Source: Manis javanica
Lineage: Eukaryota > Chordata > Mammalia > Pholidota > Manidae
Assembly (NCBI RefSeq): GCF_040802235.1
Contig: NC_133174.1
Location: forward strand, 138,065,213 to 138,129,212
Length of the DNA: 64,000 nt
Direction of reading: 5' to 3'
Below are positions 21,881 to 33,567 of the stretch, piece after piece. Position 1 is the stretch's first letter. Each line of letters opens with the position of its first letter. A program made the position numbers and the translations under genes. The notes below the pieces were generated by a model that worked only from the letters and a program-made list of their open reading frames with translations, was not told the DNA's origin and made no database searches.

Positions 21881-22760
21881 CTGTCTCTACCTTTCACTCC
21901 AAGGTAATCACTACCCTGAATTTTTGTATTTATAATTGCAATGCTTTAATATACATAATTAAATCATATCTATATATATTTATTTATTTATTTATTCCTG
22001 GGCAATAGATTGTCTTTGTAGTCATGTTACTCCTTTTGACCTTTATAGAAAGAGGATCACACTATACATGTAACCTCTTTGTTTTGCTCAACATTGATAC
22101 TAAAATTTTTTCATATTACTGTTTAAGATTGTAGTTCATTCATGTTCACTGCTGAATAGTAGACCATAATGTACTTGTCTCTGCTCCTGTTGATGGTCAT
22201 TTAGGTTGCTCTTGTTTCCTGCTATTGGAAACAGTGCTGCTGTAAACGTTCTTAGCCATGTCTCCTATTGTACCAAGAAGTGGAGTTGCTACACTGTAGG
22301 GTATACAAACATCCAAGTTCACAGTATTATGCCAAATTGTTCTGGCCAAGTGATAGTAGCAATTTGCACTCCAATTAGTGAAGGATAAGATATTCTGTTC
22401 TTCTCTCCAACACTTGTCAGACTTCTTACTTTTTGCCAGTTGAATGAGTGTGAAACGGCATCTCACTGTGCTTTTGGTTCCATTTCCCTGATTGCTGATG
22501 AGGCTGAGCATCTGCTCATGTGCATGTGGGCCATATGTGTTTCCTCTTCTGTGAAATGTCTGTCCATGTCTCCTGCCTGTTTGCCTGTTGAGTTATTTGT
22601 TTTTCTCTTCTTATTTATTTGTAGTTCTTTATATACCAATCCTTTGTCAGGCATGTGCATCGCCAAATACCTTCTCCCAAGTTGTAGCTTGTCTTTTCAT
22701 TTTCCTTAAGGTGACTTTTAATGAACAAAAGTTCTGTGTTTTAATGTTGTGAATCTGTTA
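21881..22760 (-). repeat. Old L1 3' half, minus strand
   Basis: The plus text has the antisense order 'gcaatgctttaatatacata', 'ttttgctcaacattgatact', 'gctgctgtaaacgttcttag', 'gtaccaagaagtggagttgc', 'tgaatgagtgtgaaacggca' and 'ttctttatataccaatcctt'. This is an L1 ORF2 C-terminus of an old L1M-type family. A (TTTA)n stretch sits at about 21,978-22,000. Confidence 0.8.
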
Positions 22761-23705
22761 TTCCTTTTTTCATTCATGGTTTTTGTGACCAGTTTAAGAA
22801 ACCTGTGCTGGCTGTTTGCCTGTTTGCTCTCAGATTTATTCCATGCCCTCTCCCTGCTCTGTTTTAGTCACCAGGAGCTGGCATCCCTCATGCTCGCATG
22901 CCCATCAGCTGCCAGTTAAGTTTTCCCAGTGGGAGGAACTTGCCTGATGTTGAAAAGCAAGAGGTGGGAGAAGCCAGGGTATTTTCCCCCCTTCTCTCCT
23001 GCTCTGGGTGGCATCTTCAGAGTGGCCATGTTTCCTCTGTGGCTACAGTGGCCTCTAGGCTCCTACTGGGTGACCCAGCTCCTGAGCTCTGGTGGTATCA
23101 CCTGTTCCCCCTTTTCCTCAATCCTCAGTCCCCAGGGGTAGAAGGGGCTTTTTGCGGTTGTTCACCTCTGGGTCTTTTCACCTTTCTAAGGCCTTTGCAA
23201 CTAGTCCCCTGTCTTATCTTCTCTCTCAGGATGTACCTGGTGGTGGACTTTGTTTTTATAATCTTGATGGATACAAATACTTCCTCACTCTAAGGCGAAA
23301 AATACATCCATCTATAGTTTGAACAAGTTTAAAGATTTCCTTTTGATATACAAATTCTGATCGAGCTGAAGTTAGTTGTTGTGTAAGGCAGTTCATTTCA
23401 CTGGGGTGCAAGTAGTGATCAAATTTCATCTTTTCATATGGCCACCTGTTTTTTTTATTCAGTTCCACTTAACTGAATAAGCCCCTTTTCTCTACTGATA
23501 TGCCATGCCCCTGCTCTCATACAGCAAGTGCCCATATATGTCCGTATCAATTACTGATCTCTCTAGTTCCGCTGGTCATTTGATTGTTCCTGTAGAGAAC
23601 TTTAATACCCCACTGTCCACAATGGAGATCACTGAGACAGAAAATCAATAAGGAAACTTCAGATTTAAACAACACTTCCGACCAAATGGACCTTACAGGA
23701 ATATA
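22761..23705. other. Unassigned insert between L1 pieces
   Basis: The segment interrupts two minus-strand L1 pieces. Text around 22,800-23,230 (CT-rich, 'tcctgctctgggtggcatct') has the feel of an old LTR, but I cannot name it. Overlapping frames (22,898-23,293 and others) lack domains. Confidence 0.35.
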
Positions 23706-24640
23706 CAGGTACCCCTGCTTTCCAAGTTTGTGTTATGCTACTTTGCTTTTAAGAAAGACATATGTTAATGTGGTACTGGCTTTTTTCATTAAAGCAAAAA
23801 TCCTCTTTGGATTCCTTTTTGATGAAAGCAGTTCTGTATAGTATGGAATTTTGATGCAGCTACCTTCTTGGACAATTTTTCTAAATGTTTCTAATATATT
23901 TGAGAGAATGTGATACTCCAATTATTGACGTTATGCCTCTAGATATGTCCATCAGATCAAGTCTGTTAATTGTGTTGCTCAGATATTTTATATGTTTGCT
24001 AATTTTCTGTTGGCTTGGATATGAACAATTAAGGCATGTCTGTTCTCCTATGAGGGCAGATTAGCTATTTTCATGATGCAGCTCTATTAATTTTGCTTTT
24101 TGTATTTTGAGGCTATTTTACTATGCATTATTGTTTTGAATCGCATTACTTCCTAGCAAATCAAACATTTTATTATCATGCAGTGATCTTCTCTATCCTT
24201 AATAATGTTCTTTGTCTTAATATCTGTTTTGCTGGAAGTTAACATAGGTGCACTATCTTTCTGTTAGTATTTGATCTATCTTTTACCATCTTTCTATTTT
24301 CAAACTATGTCCTTAATATATACCTTATGGATGTCTTTCATAAAAAACACATATCTGGGTTTTCTTTTTGTTAGTCAACTTGAAAATCTCTACAGTTCAC
24401 TGTCAAGTTTAATCCTTTTACATTTGTTGTATTATTGATATATTTAGATTTGTTCCCATGATCTAACTTAGATTTCCAGTTGTTGTGGTTTCTCCTTATG
24501 TTTTGTTTTCTTCTTCCCCCTATTTAAAACATTTTTATTCCTCTCCCTGCCTCTTTTTTCCCCTTTTCCTTCCTAACAATTTGTAATGTATATATCCCTT
24601 TTCTTTATGATTACTTTTGAGCTTTTGCCATCTACCTAAA
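23706..24640 (-). repeat. Old L1 ORF2/5' portion, minus strand
   Basis: Antisense L1 text is clear from about 23,880: 'gttgctcagatattttatat', 'gatgcagctctattaatttt', 'cataggtgcactatctttct' and 'catatctgggttttcttttt'. This corresponds to the ORF2 N-terminal region. All frames are broken. Confidence 0.7.
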
Positions 24641-24644
24641 GGCT

Positions 24645-25612
24645 AAAATCAAGCAATATTTTGACTCCTCTCATGAACAATAGAAAAATTGCTCAACATC
24701 ACTAGTTATCAGGGAAATGGAAATCAAAACCACAATGAGCTATTACCTCACAGCTCCCAGAATGGCTAGTATCAAAAGTACAAAAAATAACAAGTGTTGG
24801 TGAGGATGTGGAGAAAAGGCAACCCTCCTACACTGTTGGTGGGAATGTAAATCAGTGCAGCCACTGTGGAAACAGTGGAAAACTCTTTTGAGTTTGGAAA
24901 AAGTATGGAGGTTCCTCAAAAAATTAAAAATAGAACTACCATATGATCCAGCAATCCCACTTTGGGTTATTTCCAATAAAAATATGGAAACACCAATCTG
25001 AAGCGATATATGAACCCCTATGTTTATTGCAGCACTATTTACAATAGACAAGATATGAAAAGCCCCCAAGGTGTCCATCGATAGAAGAATGGATAAAGAA
25101 GACATGGTACATACATTCAGTGGAATATTTCTCGGCCATAAAAAAACATGACCACTTGCAACAACATGGCTGGACCTAGAGGATAGTGAAATAAATGTTA
25201 AGTGAAATAAGTTAGACAAAGAAAGACAAATACCATATGATTTCACTTACATATGGGATCTAAATAACAAAATAAATGAACTAGAAAAACAAAATACAAA
25301 CAGCCTCGTAGATGCTGGAAACTGTTGGTTACTGGACAGAGGGGGGGTTTAGGGGGTGGGCAAAGTAGGTGAAGGGGGTAAAGAGCCAGAACCTTCCAGT
25401 TATAAAACAAGTAAGTCATTGGCCTGTAATGTATAGCATGGGGCAAATAGTCACTAATACTGTGTATGCTGACAGAGGATAACTGTACTTATCAGGGGGA
25501 TCATTTTGTGATGTTTAAAAATTTCAAATCACTATATTGCACACCTGAAATGAGCAGGATATTTTTAATCAGTTATATAATTTATATCAATTATACTTCA
25601 ATGAAAAAAGAA
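24645..25612 (+). repeat. L1 3' end, plus strand
   Basis: A fairly well preserved sense L1 3' part. The ORF2 C-terminus is readable ('gggaaatggaaatcaaaacc', 'tgttggtgaggatgtggaga', 'ccatatgatccagcaatccc', 'tattgcagcactatttacaa', 'gtggaatatttctcggccat'). The G-rich 3' UTR follows near 25,330-25,360, and the end is 'tatacttcaatgaaaaaaga'. The minus-strand frame at 24,743-25,246 is only the antisense of ORF2. Confidence 0.88.
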
Positions 25613-25850
25613 TCCTATGGAATGCTTTTAAAATATGGCTTTCTAGACTCCAACCCAGACTAATTAGATCAGAATCTTTAGCATAATTTGGTTTGAAAGT
25701 TTGAAAATGACAGCCCAGAAAGAAAAAAAAAGTGTAGCCCAATACAATTAAAATTCCTAAATAAAATTCTAGCAAATAGAATTCTTCAGCACATTACACG
25801 AATGTAGAGACACACCCTGTGAGTGCTGTGCCGGATACGTGTATCCAAAC
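25613..25850. other. Unassigned AT-rich DNA
   Basis: Spacer between an L1 and an L2. No feature is recognised. Confidence 0.4.
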
Positions 25851-26515
25851 GCCCAGCTGAAATCTGCTGCTGCATGTGCAACAGGCATCCCAAACTTAAG
25901 AGGCCCCGAACCAAACTCCTCTCTGCCCCTCAAAGCCTGATCTTCCTGCAGGCCCCTCATTTCCACAGAGGGCCACTCCATCCTACTACCTGTGACCCTT
26001 CACTTCGTCTATTTCACTCGCCAGAGCCCATCTGTCGAAGACTCTTGTGGGCTAAATTTTTCCTTCAAGACATATCCAAATATGTCCAAGATGCACCTCC
26101 ACTCTAGCTCCAAGCTGAAGTCCCCCGCTAGCTCACACTGGCCGAGTGCCAGAGCTTCTTAAATGGTCTTCGTCTCCCACGCTCATCCTTGTCTGACCCA
26201 GTTCCCAACATGGCCGCCAGAGTGATAATGTTAACACCTAAATCAGATTGTCCCTCCTGTGCTTAATACTCTTCAGAGGCCTGCCTCTGAAGCCACCCAA
26301 GTCAGCTGCGGTTCCTCAAACGTGCCGAGTGCATTCCTGTCTTTTGCATGGGTGTTCTGTATTTAGTTGTCTCTTTTATCGACTCCTTCTACCATTAGAA
26401 CGTGAGCTGCACAGGAGCTGTGACTTGGTGTGTCTTGTGCGCTGTTGTAAGTCCAGAGCCTAGAACAATTCCTGGCGCATAGGTAGATGCTTAATAGATA
26501 TTTTCTGACTGACGG
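25851..26515 (+). repeat. LINE L2 fragment(s)
   Basis: L2 consensus order is seen: 'catcccaaacttaagaggcc', 'aaatcagattgtccctcctg', 'agaacgtgagctgcacagga' and the end 'cctggcgcataggtagatgc'. Several internal gaps exist. Confidence 0.75.
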
Positions 26516-26824
26516 AACATGCCAATGTAATGGTTACCCAACACTAGAATACTCATTGCTCTAATTCCTTACATCATCCAATCGTTGAACGGTGACTGGT
26601 CACATGATAATTTCAATAGACGCCAAGGAGATATTTGATAAAATCAAATATTCCCAGTAAAAGATTTGGTAAACTTCCTGATCTTAAAAAATCAACTGCA
26701 AATGAATAGTCTGAATCACAGCTAATTGCAGAACCCTAGACACAGTCCCATTAAACTCAAGATGGAGAAGGAAGCTCTTTGTCCCGGGAGCGCATATCTC
26801 CAACTTATTTTTACGTGTTGTACT
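26516..26824. other. Unassigned DNA with a short L1-like piece
   Basis: About 26,620-26,690 resembles sense L1 text from the reverse transcriptase region ('gatatttgataaaatcaaat'). The rest is not recognised. Confidence 0.35.
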
Positions 26825-27020
26825 TTTACTAGGACTTACTAAGCACTAAATACTGTGATAAATTCCTTACACATACCATGTAATTCATCCTGTGGGGGCT
26901 GCGGGATCATCTGTTCATAGTTAGTGAAATGGTGGCTCGGCAAAGGTAAAGCCTACCCCAAAGTCACTCAGTGAGTATGGAGGCAGCTGGCAGAGGCTGA
27001 GGATCTGGCTCAACTGTGCC
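26825..27020 (+). repeat. MIR SINE
   Basis: MIR order: 'ttactaagcactaaatactg', 'acataccatgtaattcatcc', 'aagtcactcagtgagtatgg' and 'gaggatctggctcaactg'. Confidence 0.7.
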
Positions 27021-27049
27021 CCAGAATGATAACGAGCATCAGGATAACG

Positions 27050-27124
27050 AATTCCAAATGGGCCACAGATGTGAAAAATAGTTCCTCATCACTAGTAAAT
27101 AGAAAAATGCAATAAAACCTATCA
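27050..27124 (+). repeat. Old L1 fragment, target of a younger insertion
   Basis: Sense L1 text ('cctcatcactagtaaataga', 'atgcaataaaacctatcaga') leads directly into the 15-bp duplicated target at 27,125. It continues after the insertion at 27,331. Confidence 0.55.
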
Positions 27125-27139
27125 GATGGGCAAATATTT
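27125..27139. repeat. Left target-site duplication
   Basis: GATGGGCAAATATTT, identical to 27,331-27,345. Confidence 0.93.
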
Positions 27140-27330
27140 ATTATTATTATTTTTTATTTTGGTATCATTAATCTACAATTACATGAGTAACATTATGTTT
27201 ACTAGACTCCGCCCATCACCAAGTACCCCCCACATACCCCATTGCAGTCACTGTCCATTAGCATAGTAAGATGCTGTAGAATCGTTACTTGACTGTTGCA
27301 CAGGCCTCCCCATGCCTTCCCCGACCTTCC
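27140..27330 (-). mobile_element. 191-bp L1 3'-end insertion with perfect TSD
   Basis: On plus it starts with an A/T-rich tract (the poly(A) of a minus-strand insertion), then 'ggtatcattaatctacaatt' and about 150 bases of L1 3' UTR, ending near 'cccgacc'. The 15-bp direct repeats on both sides prove insertion by target-primed reverse transcription. On the minus strand the target reads as an A-rich start preceded by T-rich sequence, as expected for L1 endonuclease. It is severely 5' truncated and has no coding part. Confidence 0.92.
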
Positions 27331-27345
27331 GATGGGCAAATATTT
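27331..27345. repeat. Right target-site duplication
   Basis: Second copy of GATGGGCAAATATTT. Confidence 0.93.
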
Positions 27346-27468
27346 TTAAAAAGGTAGAACGACCAGGGCTGTTGAGATGAAATGAGTTAATACATGCACA
27401 TTGCAAGGAACAGTACTCCCTTAGAGCCTTAGAGCAGTGCTTGGTGAGTTGCACACGCTCACTGGAGT
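27346..27468. other. Short pre-insertion sequence
   Basis: Remaining old sequence between two minus-strand L1 insertions. No feature beyond decayed L1 text. Confidence 0.4.
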
Positions 27469-27817
27469 TTTTTCTTTATTTTGTTATCATTAATCTACAA
27501 TTACATAAGGACCAGTATGTTTACTAGGCTCCCCCCTTCACCAAGTCACCCCCATAAACCCCATTACAGTCACTATCCATCAGCGTAGTAAGATGCTGTA
27601 GAGTCACTACTTGTCTTCTCTGTGTTGCACATTCCCCCCATGATCCCCTCCACATTATACATGCAAATCATAAGGCCCCTTTCTTTTTCCCTGCCCTTAT
27701 CCCTCCCTTCCCACCCAGCCTCCCCAGTCCCTTTCCCTTTGGTAACTGTTAGTCCATTCTTGGGTTCTGTGATACTGCTGCTGTTTTGTTCCTTCAGTTT
27801 TTTCTTTGTTCTTATAG
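27469..27817 (-). other. 3' UTR of the long L1
   Basis: It runs from the ORF2 stop to the poly(A). It contains a polypurine-rich tract on the minus strand (the C/T-rich 27,670-27,740 on plus), a common feature of L1 3' UTRs. The terminal segment is shared with the inserts at 18,821 and 27,161 and with the plus-strand tail at 61,288. Confidence 0.75.
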
Positions 27818-30800
27818 TCCACATATGAGTGAAATCATTTGGTACTTGTCTTTCTCCATCTGGCTTATTTCACTATGCATAATACCCTCTAGCTCCATCC
27901 TTGTTGTTGCAAATGGTAGGATTTGTTTTCTTCTAATGGCTGAATAATATTTCATTGTGTCTATGTACATCTTCTAAATTCATTCATCTTCTGATGGACA
28001 CTTAGGTACCTTCCATTTCTAGGCTATTGTAAATAGTGCTGTGATAAACATAGGGGTGCATCTCTCTTTTTCAAACTGGGCTGCTGTATTCTTTGGGTGA
28101 ATTCCTAGAAGTGGAATTCCTGGGTCAAATGGTATTTCTATTTTGAGCTTTTTGAGGAACCTCCATATTGCTTTCCACAATGGTTGAACTAATTTACATT
28201 TCCACCAGCAGTGTAGGGGGGTTCCCCTTTCTGCACAACCTCGCCAACATTTGTTGTTGTTTGTCTTTTGGATGGTGGCAATTCTTACTGGTGGGAGGTG
28301 ATATCTCATTGTGGTTTTAATTTGCACTTCTCTGATGACTAGCTATGTGGAGCATCTTTTCATGTGTCTATTGGCAGTCTGAATTTCTTCTTTGGAGAAC
28401 TGTCTGTTCAGCTCCTCTGCCCATTTTTTAATTGGATTATTTGCTTTTTGTTTGTTGAGGTGTGTGAGCTCTTTATATATTTTGGATGTCAGCCCTTTAT
28501 CAGATCTGTCATTTATGAATATATTCTCCCATATTGTAGGATACCTTTTTGTTCAATTGATGGTGTCCTTTGCTGAATAGAAGCTTTTCAGCTTGATATA
28601 GCCTCACTTGTTCACTTTTGCTGTTGCTTCCCTTGCCTGGGGAGATGTGTTCATGAAGAAGTCCCTCATGTTTATGTCCAAGAGATTTTTGCCTATGTTT
28701 TTTTCTTAGAGTTTTGTGACTTCATGACTTACATTCAGGTCTTTGATCCATTTCAAATTTACTTTTGTGTATGGGGTTAGACAGTGATCCAGTTTCATTC
28801 TCTTACATGTAGCTGTCTAGTTTTGCCAACACCAGCTGTTGAAGTGTCTGTCTTTTCCCCATTGTATATCCATGGCTCCTTAATTATATATTAATTCACT
28901 ATATATGTTTGGGTTAATGTTTGGAGACTCTATTCTTTTCCACTGGTCTGTGGCTCTGTTCTTGTGCCAGTACCAAACTGTCTTGATTACAGTGGCTTTG
29001 TAGTAGAGCTTGAAGTTGGGGAGCGAAATCCCTCCCACTTTATTCTTCCTTCTCAGGATCGCTTTGGCTATTTGGGATCTTTGGTGGTTCAATATGAATT
29101 TTTGAACTATTTGTTCCAGTTCGTTGAATACTATTGTTAATTTGATAGGGATTGCATTAAATCTGTAAATTGCTTTGGGCAGGATAGCCATTTTGACAAT
29201 ATTATTTCTTCCTAGCCAAGAGCATGGGTTGAGTTTCATTTGTTAGTGTCCTCTTTAATTTCTCTTAAGAATGTCTTTTAGTTTTTGGGGCATAGGTCTT
29301 TCACTTCCATGGTTAGGTTTATTCCTAGGTATTTTATTCTTTTTGATGCAATTGTGAATGGAATTGTTTTCCTGGTTTCTTTCTATTAGTTCATTCTTAG
29401 TGTATAGGAAAGCCTCAGATTTCTGTGTATTAATTTTCTATCCTGCAACTTTGTTGTATTCCAATATCAGTTCTAGTAGTTTTGGAGTGGAGTCTTCAGG
29501 GCTTTTATGTACAATATCATCTGCAAATAGTGACAGTTTGACTTCTTCTTTACCAATCTGGATTCCTTGTATTTCTTTGTTTTGTCTAATTGCTGAGCCT
29601 AGGTTCTCCAGTACTATGTTGAATAACAGTGGGGAGAGTGGGCATCCCTGTCTTGATCCCCATCTTAGAGGAAATGCTTTCAGCTTCTTGCTGTTCAGTA
29701 TGATGTTGGCTGTGGGTTTTTCATATATGGCCTTTGTTATGTTGAGGTACTTGCCCTCTATACCCATTTTGCTGAGAGTTTTTACCATGAAGGGATATTG
29801 AATTGTGTTGAATGCTTTTTCAGCATCTATGGAGATGATCATGTGGTTTTTGTCCTTCTTTTTGTTGATGTGGTGGATGATGTTGATGGATTTTCAAATG
29901 TACCATCCTTGCATCCTTGAGATGAATCCCACTTGATCATGGTGTATGATTCTCTTGATGCATTTTTGAATTTGATTTGCTAATATTTTGTTGAGTATTT
30001 TTGCATCTACATTCATCAGGGATATTGGTCTGCAATTTTCTTTTTTTGTTAGGGTCTTTGCCTTGTTTTGGTATTAGGGTGATGTTGGCTTCATAGAATG
30101 AGTCTGGAAGTATTCCCTCTTCTTCTATTTTTTGGAGAACTTTAAGGAGAATGGGTATTATGTCTTGTCTGTATGTCTGATAAAACTCTGTGGTAATTCC
30201 ATCCGGTGCGGGGGTTTTGCTCTTGGGTATGTTTTGGTTACTGATTCAATTTCTTTTCTGGTAATTGTTCTGTTTAGATTTTCTGTTTCTTCCTTGGTCA
30301 GTCTTGGAAGGTTGTATTTTTCTAGGAAGTTGTCCATTTCTTCTAGGTTTTCCAGCTTGTTAGCCTATAGGTTTTCATAGTAGTCTCTTGTAATTCTTTG
30401 TATTTCTGTGGGGTCCGTCATGAGTTTTCTCTTCTTATTTCTGATTCTGTTGATGTGTGCAGATTCTCTTTTTCTTTTTACAAGTCTGGCTAGGGGCTTA
30501 TCTATTTTGTTTATTTTCTTAAAGAACCAGCTCTTGGTTTCATTAATTTTTGCTATTGTTTTATTCTTCTCAATTTTATTTATTTCTTCCCTGCTCTTTA
30601 TTATGTCCCTCCTTCTGCTGACTTTAGGCCTCATTTGTTCTTCTTTTTCCAATTTTGATAATTGTGTCTTTAGACTATTCGTTTGGGATTGTTCTTCCTT
30701 GTTTAAATATGCCTGGATTGCTATATACTTTCCTCTTAAAAGTGTTTTCGCTGCATCCCACAGACGTTGGGGCTTTGTGTTGTTGTTGTCATTTGTTTCC

Positions 30801-31620
30801 ATATATTGCTTGATCTCTATTTTCATTTGGTCGTTGATGCATTGATTATTTAGGAGCATGTTGTTAAGCCTCCATGTGTTTGTGAGCCTTTTTGCTTTCT
30901 TTGTACAATTTATTTCTAGTTTTATACCTTTGTGGTCTGAGAAGTTAGTTGGTAGGATTTCAATCTTTTTGAATTTGCTGAGGCTCTTTTTGTGGCCTAG
31001 TATGCGGTCTGTTCTGGAGAACGTTCCATGTGCACTTGAGAAGAATGTGTATCCTATTGCTTTTGGGTGTAGAGTTCTATAGGTGTCTATTAGGTCCATC
31101 TGTTCTAGTGTGTTGTTCAGTGAGTCTGTGTCCTTACTTATTTTCTGCTTGGTGGATCTGTCCTTTGGGGTGAGTGGTGTGTTGAAGTCTCCTGAAATGA
31201 ATGCATTGCATTCTATTTCCTCCTTTCATTCTGTTAGTATTTGTTTCACATATGTTGGTGCTCCTGTATTGGGTGCATATGTATTTATAATGGTTATATC
31301 CTCTTGGTGGATTGACCCCTTTTTCATTATGTAGTGTCCTTCTTTATCTCTTGTGACTTTTTTGTTTTGAAGTCTATTTTGTCTGATACTAGTACTGCGA
31401 CACCTGCGTTTTTATTCTTGTTGTTTGCATGAAATATCTTTTTCATCCCTTGACTTTTAATCTGTGCATGTGTTTGGGTTTGAGGTGAGTCTCTTGTAAA
31501 CAGCATATAGATGGGTCTTGCTTTTTTATCCATTCTTTTAGTCTGTGTCTTTTGATTGGTGCATTCAGTCCATTTACAGTTAGGGTTATTATTGAAATAT
31601 ATGTACTTATTGCCATTGCA
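27818..31620 (-). pseudogene. L1 ORF2 (endonuclease/reverse transcriptase), multiply interrupted
   Basis: Several minus-strand frames are consecutive pieces of one ORF2. 30,365-31,099 holds the endonuclease C-terminus (SDHKGIKLEINC) and the following basic linker. 29,438-29,842 is the reverse transcriptase core with [12 protein letters not shown], the [14 protein letters not shown] block and the catalytic FADD of the YADD-type motif. 28,880-29,239 is the post-RT region with [18 protein letters not shown]. 28,019-28,327 is the C-terminal Cys-containing segment ([20 protein letters not shown]). ORF2 would nick DNA and reverse-transcribe L1 RNA in the nucleus. Frameshifts and stops separate all pieces. 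The key RT aspartates are still present in the fragment. Confidence 0.9.
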
Positions 31621-31929
31621 GGCTTTAGGTTCGTGGTTACCGAAGGTTCAAGGTTTGCTTCTTTACTATCTTACTGTCTAACTTAACTCACTTATTGAGT
31701 TATTATAAACACAGTGTGATGATTCTTTATTTCTCTCCTTTCTTATTCCTCTTCCTCCATTCTTTGTATTTTAGGTGTTTTTTTTCTTTGTGCTCTTTTG
31801 TGTTTCCTTCAACTGCTTTTGTGGATAGTTGATTTTATATTTTGCCTTTAGTTTGTATTTGATTGTTCTGCTTTCTTTGCTGTGATTTTATTTTCTCTGG
31901 TGACATCTGTTTATCCTTAGGAGTGTTTC

Positions 31930-32760
31930 CATCTAGAGCGGTCCCGCTAAAGTACCCTGTAGAAGTGGTTTGTGTGAGGCGAAATCCCTCAACTTTTGCT
32001 TGTCTAGGAATTGTTTAATCCCTCCTTCATATTTAAATGATAATCGTGCTGGATACAGTATTCTTGGTTCAAGGCCTTTCTGTTTCATTGCATTAAATAT
32101 ATCATGCCATTCTCTTCTGGCCTGTAAGGTTTCTGTTGGGAAGTCTGATGATAGCCTGATGGATTTTCCTTGGTAGGTGTCCTTTTTTCTCTCTCTGGCT
32201 GCCTTTAATACTCTGTCCTTGTCTTTGATCTTTGCTATTTTAATTATTATGTGTCCTGGTGTTGTCCTACTTGGGTCCCCTGTGCTGGGTGTTCTGCGTT
32301 CTTCCATGGTCTTATAGGCTATTTCCTCCCCCAGTTTGGTTAAGTTTTCAGCAATTATTTCTTCAAAGACACTTTCTATCGCTTTTTCTCTCTCTTCTTC
32401 TTTTGTTACCCCTTTAATGTGCATATTGTTCCATTTCGTTTGGTCACACAGTTTTCTTAATATTCTTTCATTCCTGGAGATCCTTTTATCTCTCTCTGTG
32501 TCAGCTTCTCTGCATTCCTGTTCTCTGTTTTCTATTCCATCAATGGCCTCTTGCATCTCATCCATTGTGCTTTTAAGTACTTCCAGATATTGTTTTATTT
32601 CTGTATTCTCCTTTTTAGCTCTTGCATATTTCTCTGCAAGTCCATCAGCATGGTTATGACCTTTATTTTGAATTCTTTTTCAGGAAGATTGGTTAGGTCT
32701 ATCTCCCTAGGTTCCCTCTCAGGTGAAGATGTCTGTGTAATTCTGATCTGGATCAAATTC
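31930..32760 (-). pseudogene. L1 ORF1, interrupted
   Basis: The 210-codon frame 31,933-32,565 covers the end of the coiled coil, the RRM-like domain (IKGVTKEEEREKAIESVFEE region) and a complete C-terminal domain ending in GLEPRILYPARLSF and about 40 more residues. The N-terminal coiled-coil part lies upstream in another frame, to about 32,760. Unlike the copy at 20.2 kb, its C-terminal end is intact. ORF1 protein binds L1 RNA and forms trimers in the L1 particle. Confidence 0.88.
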
Positions 32761-32764
32761 TTCT

Positions 32765-33567
32765 GCCTTTTTGTGGTGGTAGAGGTAGTTGTGGGGAGTT
32801 GGCATGTGTGTCAGCTGGGAGAACGTCTCTTCTTGGTAGTTTGTGGCCTTCATCTCCTGTGAGAATGGTGACCCCTAGCAGCTTGTGCTGTGCAGCTGCA
32901 CTGAGACAGGGCCTCTACGTCTGGCCCAGGTGGCTGCTGTGGGCATGGCCGGCCTCAGGCTGCTGCTCTGCTATGGTGAGCTGCAGTGGAGGAGGAATGG
33001 GTGGGAGGCTGTTTATTGCTTTGACAGGCCTCAGAGCTGCACTGCCACCCAGGGGGTAAGTGCGCCCGGTGTTCCCTGGGATTTGCAGCTGCTGGGCTGA
33101 GTGTGCTGGGAAGCTTCCATTTAGCTGTGAGGCCCCTGTCCCTTTAAGACTTTCAAAAAGCACTTGCTTTTCTTTTGTTCCAGGGGTGCCGGCTGCCGGG
33201 ACCTGCTCTCAGGGTTTACTGTTGCGTTTCCCTAGTATCCGGCACACTACACACTGTGTGTCTGTGCTCCTGGTGCAGATGGCTAAGGCTGGGTATTTCG
33301 TAGTCCTGGGGTCCCACTCCCTTCCAGCTCTGACTCCTCTCCTCCCGCTGGGGAGCTGGGATTGGGGGCGCGCTCGGTTCCCACCTGGCTGCGGATCGTG
33401 TCTTACCCCCTTCATGAGGCGCTGCGTTCTCGCAGATGTAGGTGTAGTCTGGCTGTTGTCCTGTATCTTCTGGTCTCTCTTTTAGGAACAGTTGTTTTTG
33501 TTGTATTTTCATAAATATGTATGTTTTTGGGAGGAGATTTCTGCTTTCCTACTCATGCCACCATCTT
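32765..33567 (-). promoter_or_regulatory. L1 5' UTR / internal promoter
   Basis: GC-rich 5' UTR of the long L1, homologous to 20,970-21,735 with a few indels. Shared text includes 'ccctttaagactttcaaaaa' (33,139 onwards) and a 'ccacccagggggtaag' block. Overlapping frames on both strands are by-products of GC content. Confidence 0.75.

Larger units (their letters stand above)
27469..33567 (-). mobile_element. Near full-length L1, broken
   Basis: About 6.1 kb, read right to left: a 5' UTR (33,567 to about 32,765), ORF1 (about 32,760-31,930), a short inter-ORF region, ORF2 (about 31,620-27,818), a roughly 350-bp 3' UTR, and a T-rich end (poly(A) on minus) at 27,469. The 5' terminus (sense AAGATGGTGGCATGAG) lacks only about ten bases compared with the 5' end at 21,735. 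ORF1 and ORF2 are both interrupted by frameshifts and stops, so it is not competent. I found no convincing target-site duplication. Confidence 0.9.

Noticed and set aside
29358..29801. Plus-strand 147-codon frame rich in Ser/Leu/Phe
   Set aside because: It is the antisense of the L1 reverse transcriptase region on the minus strand.
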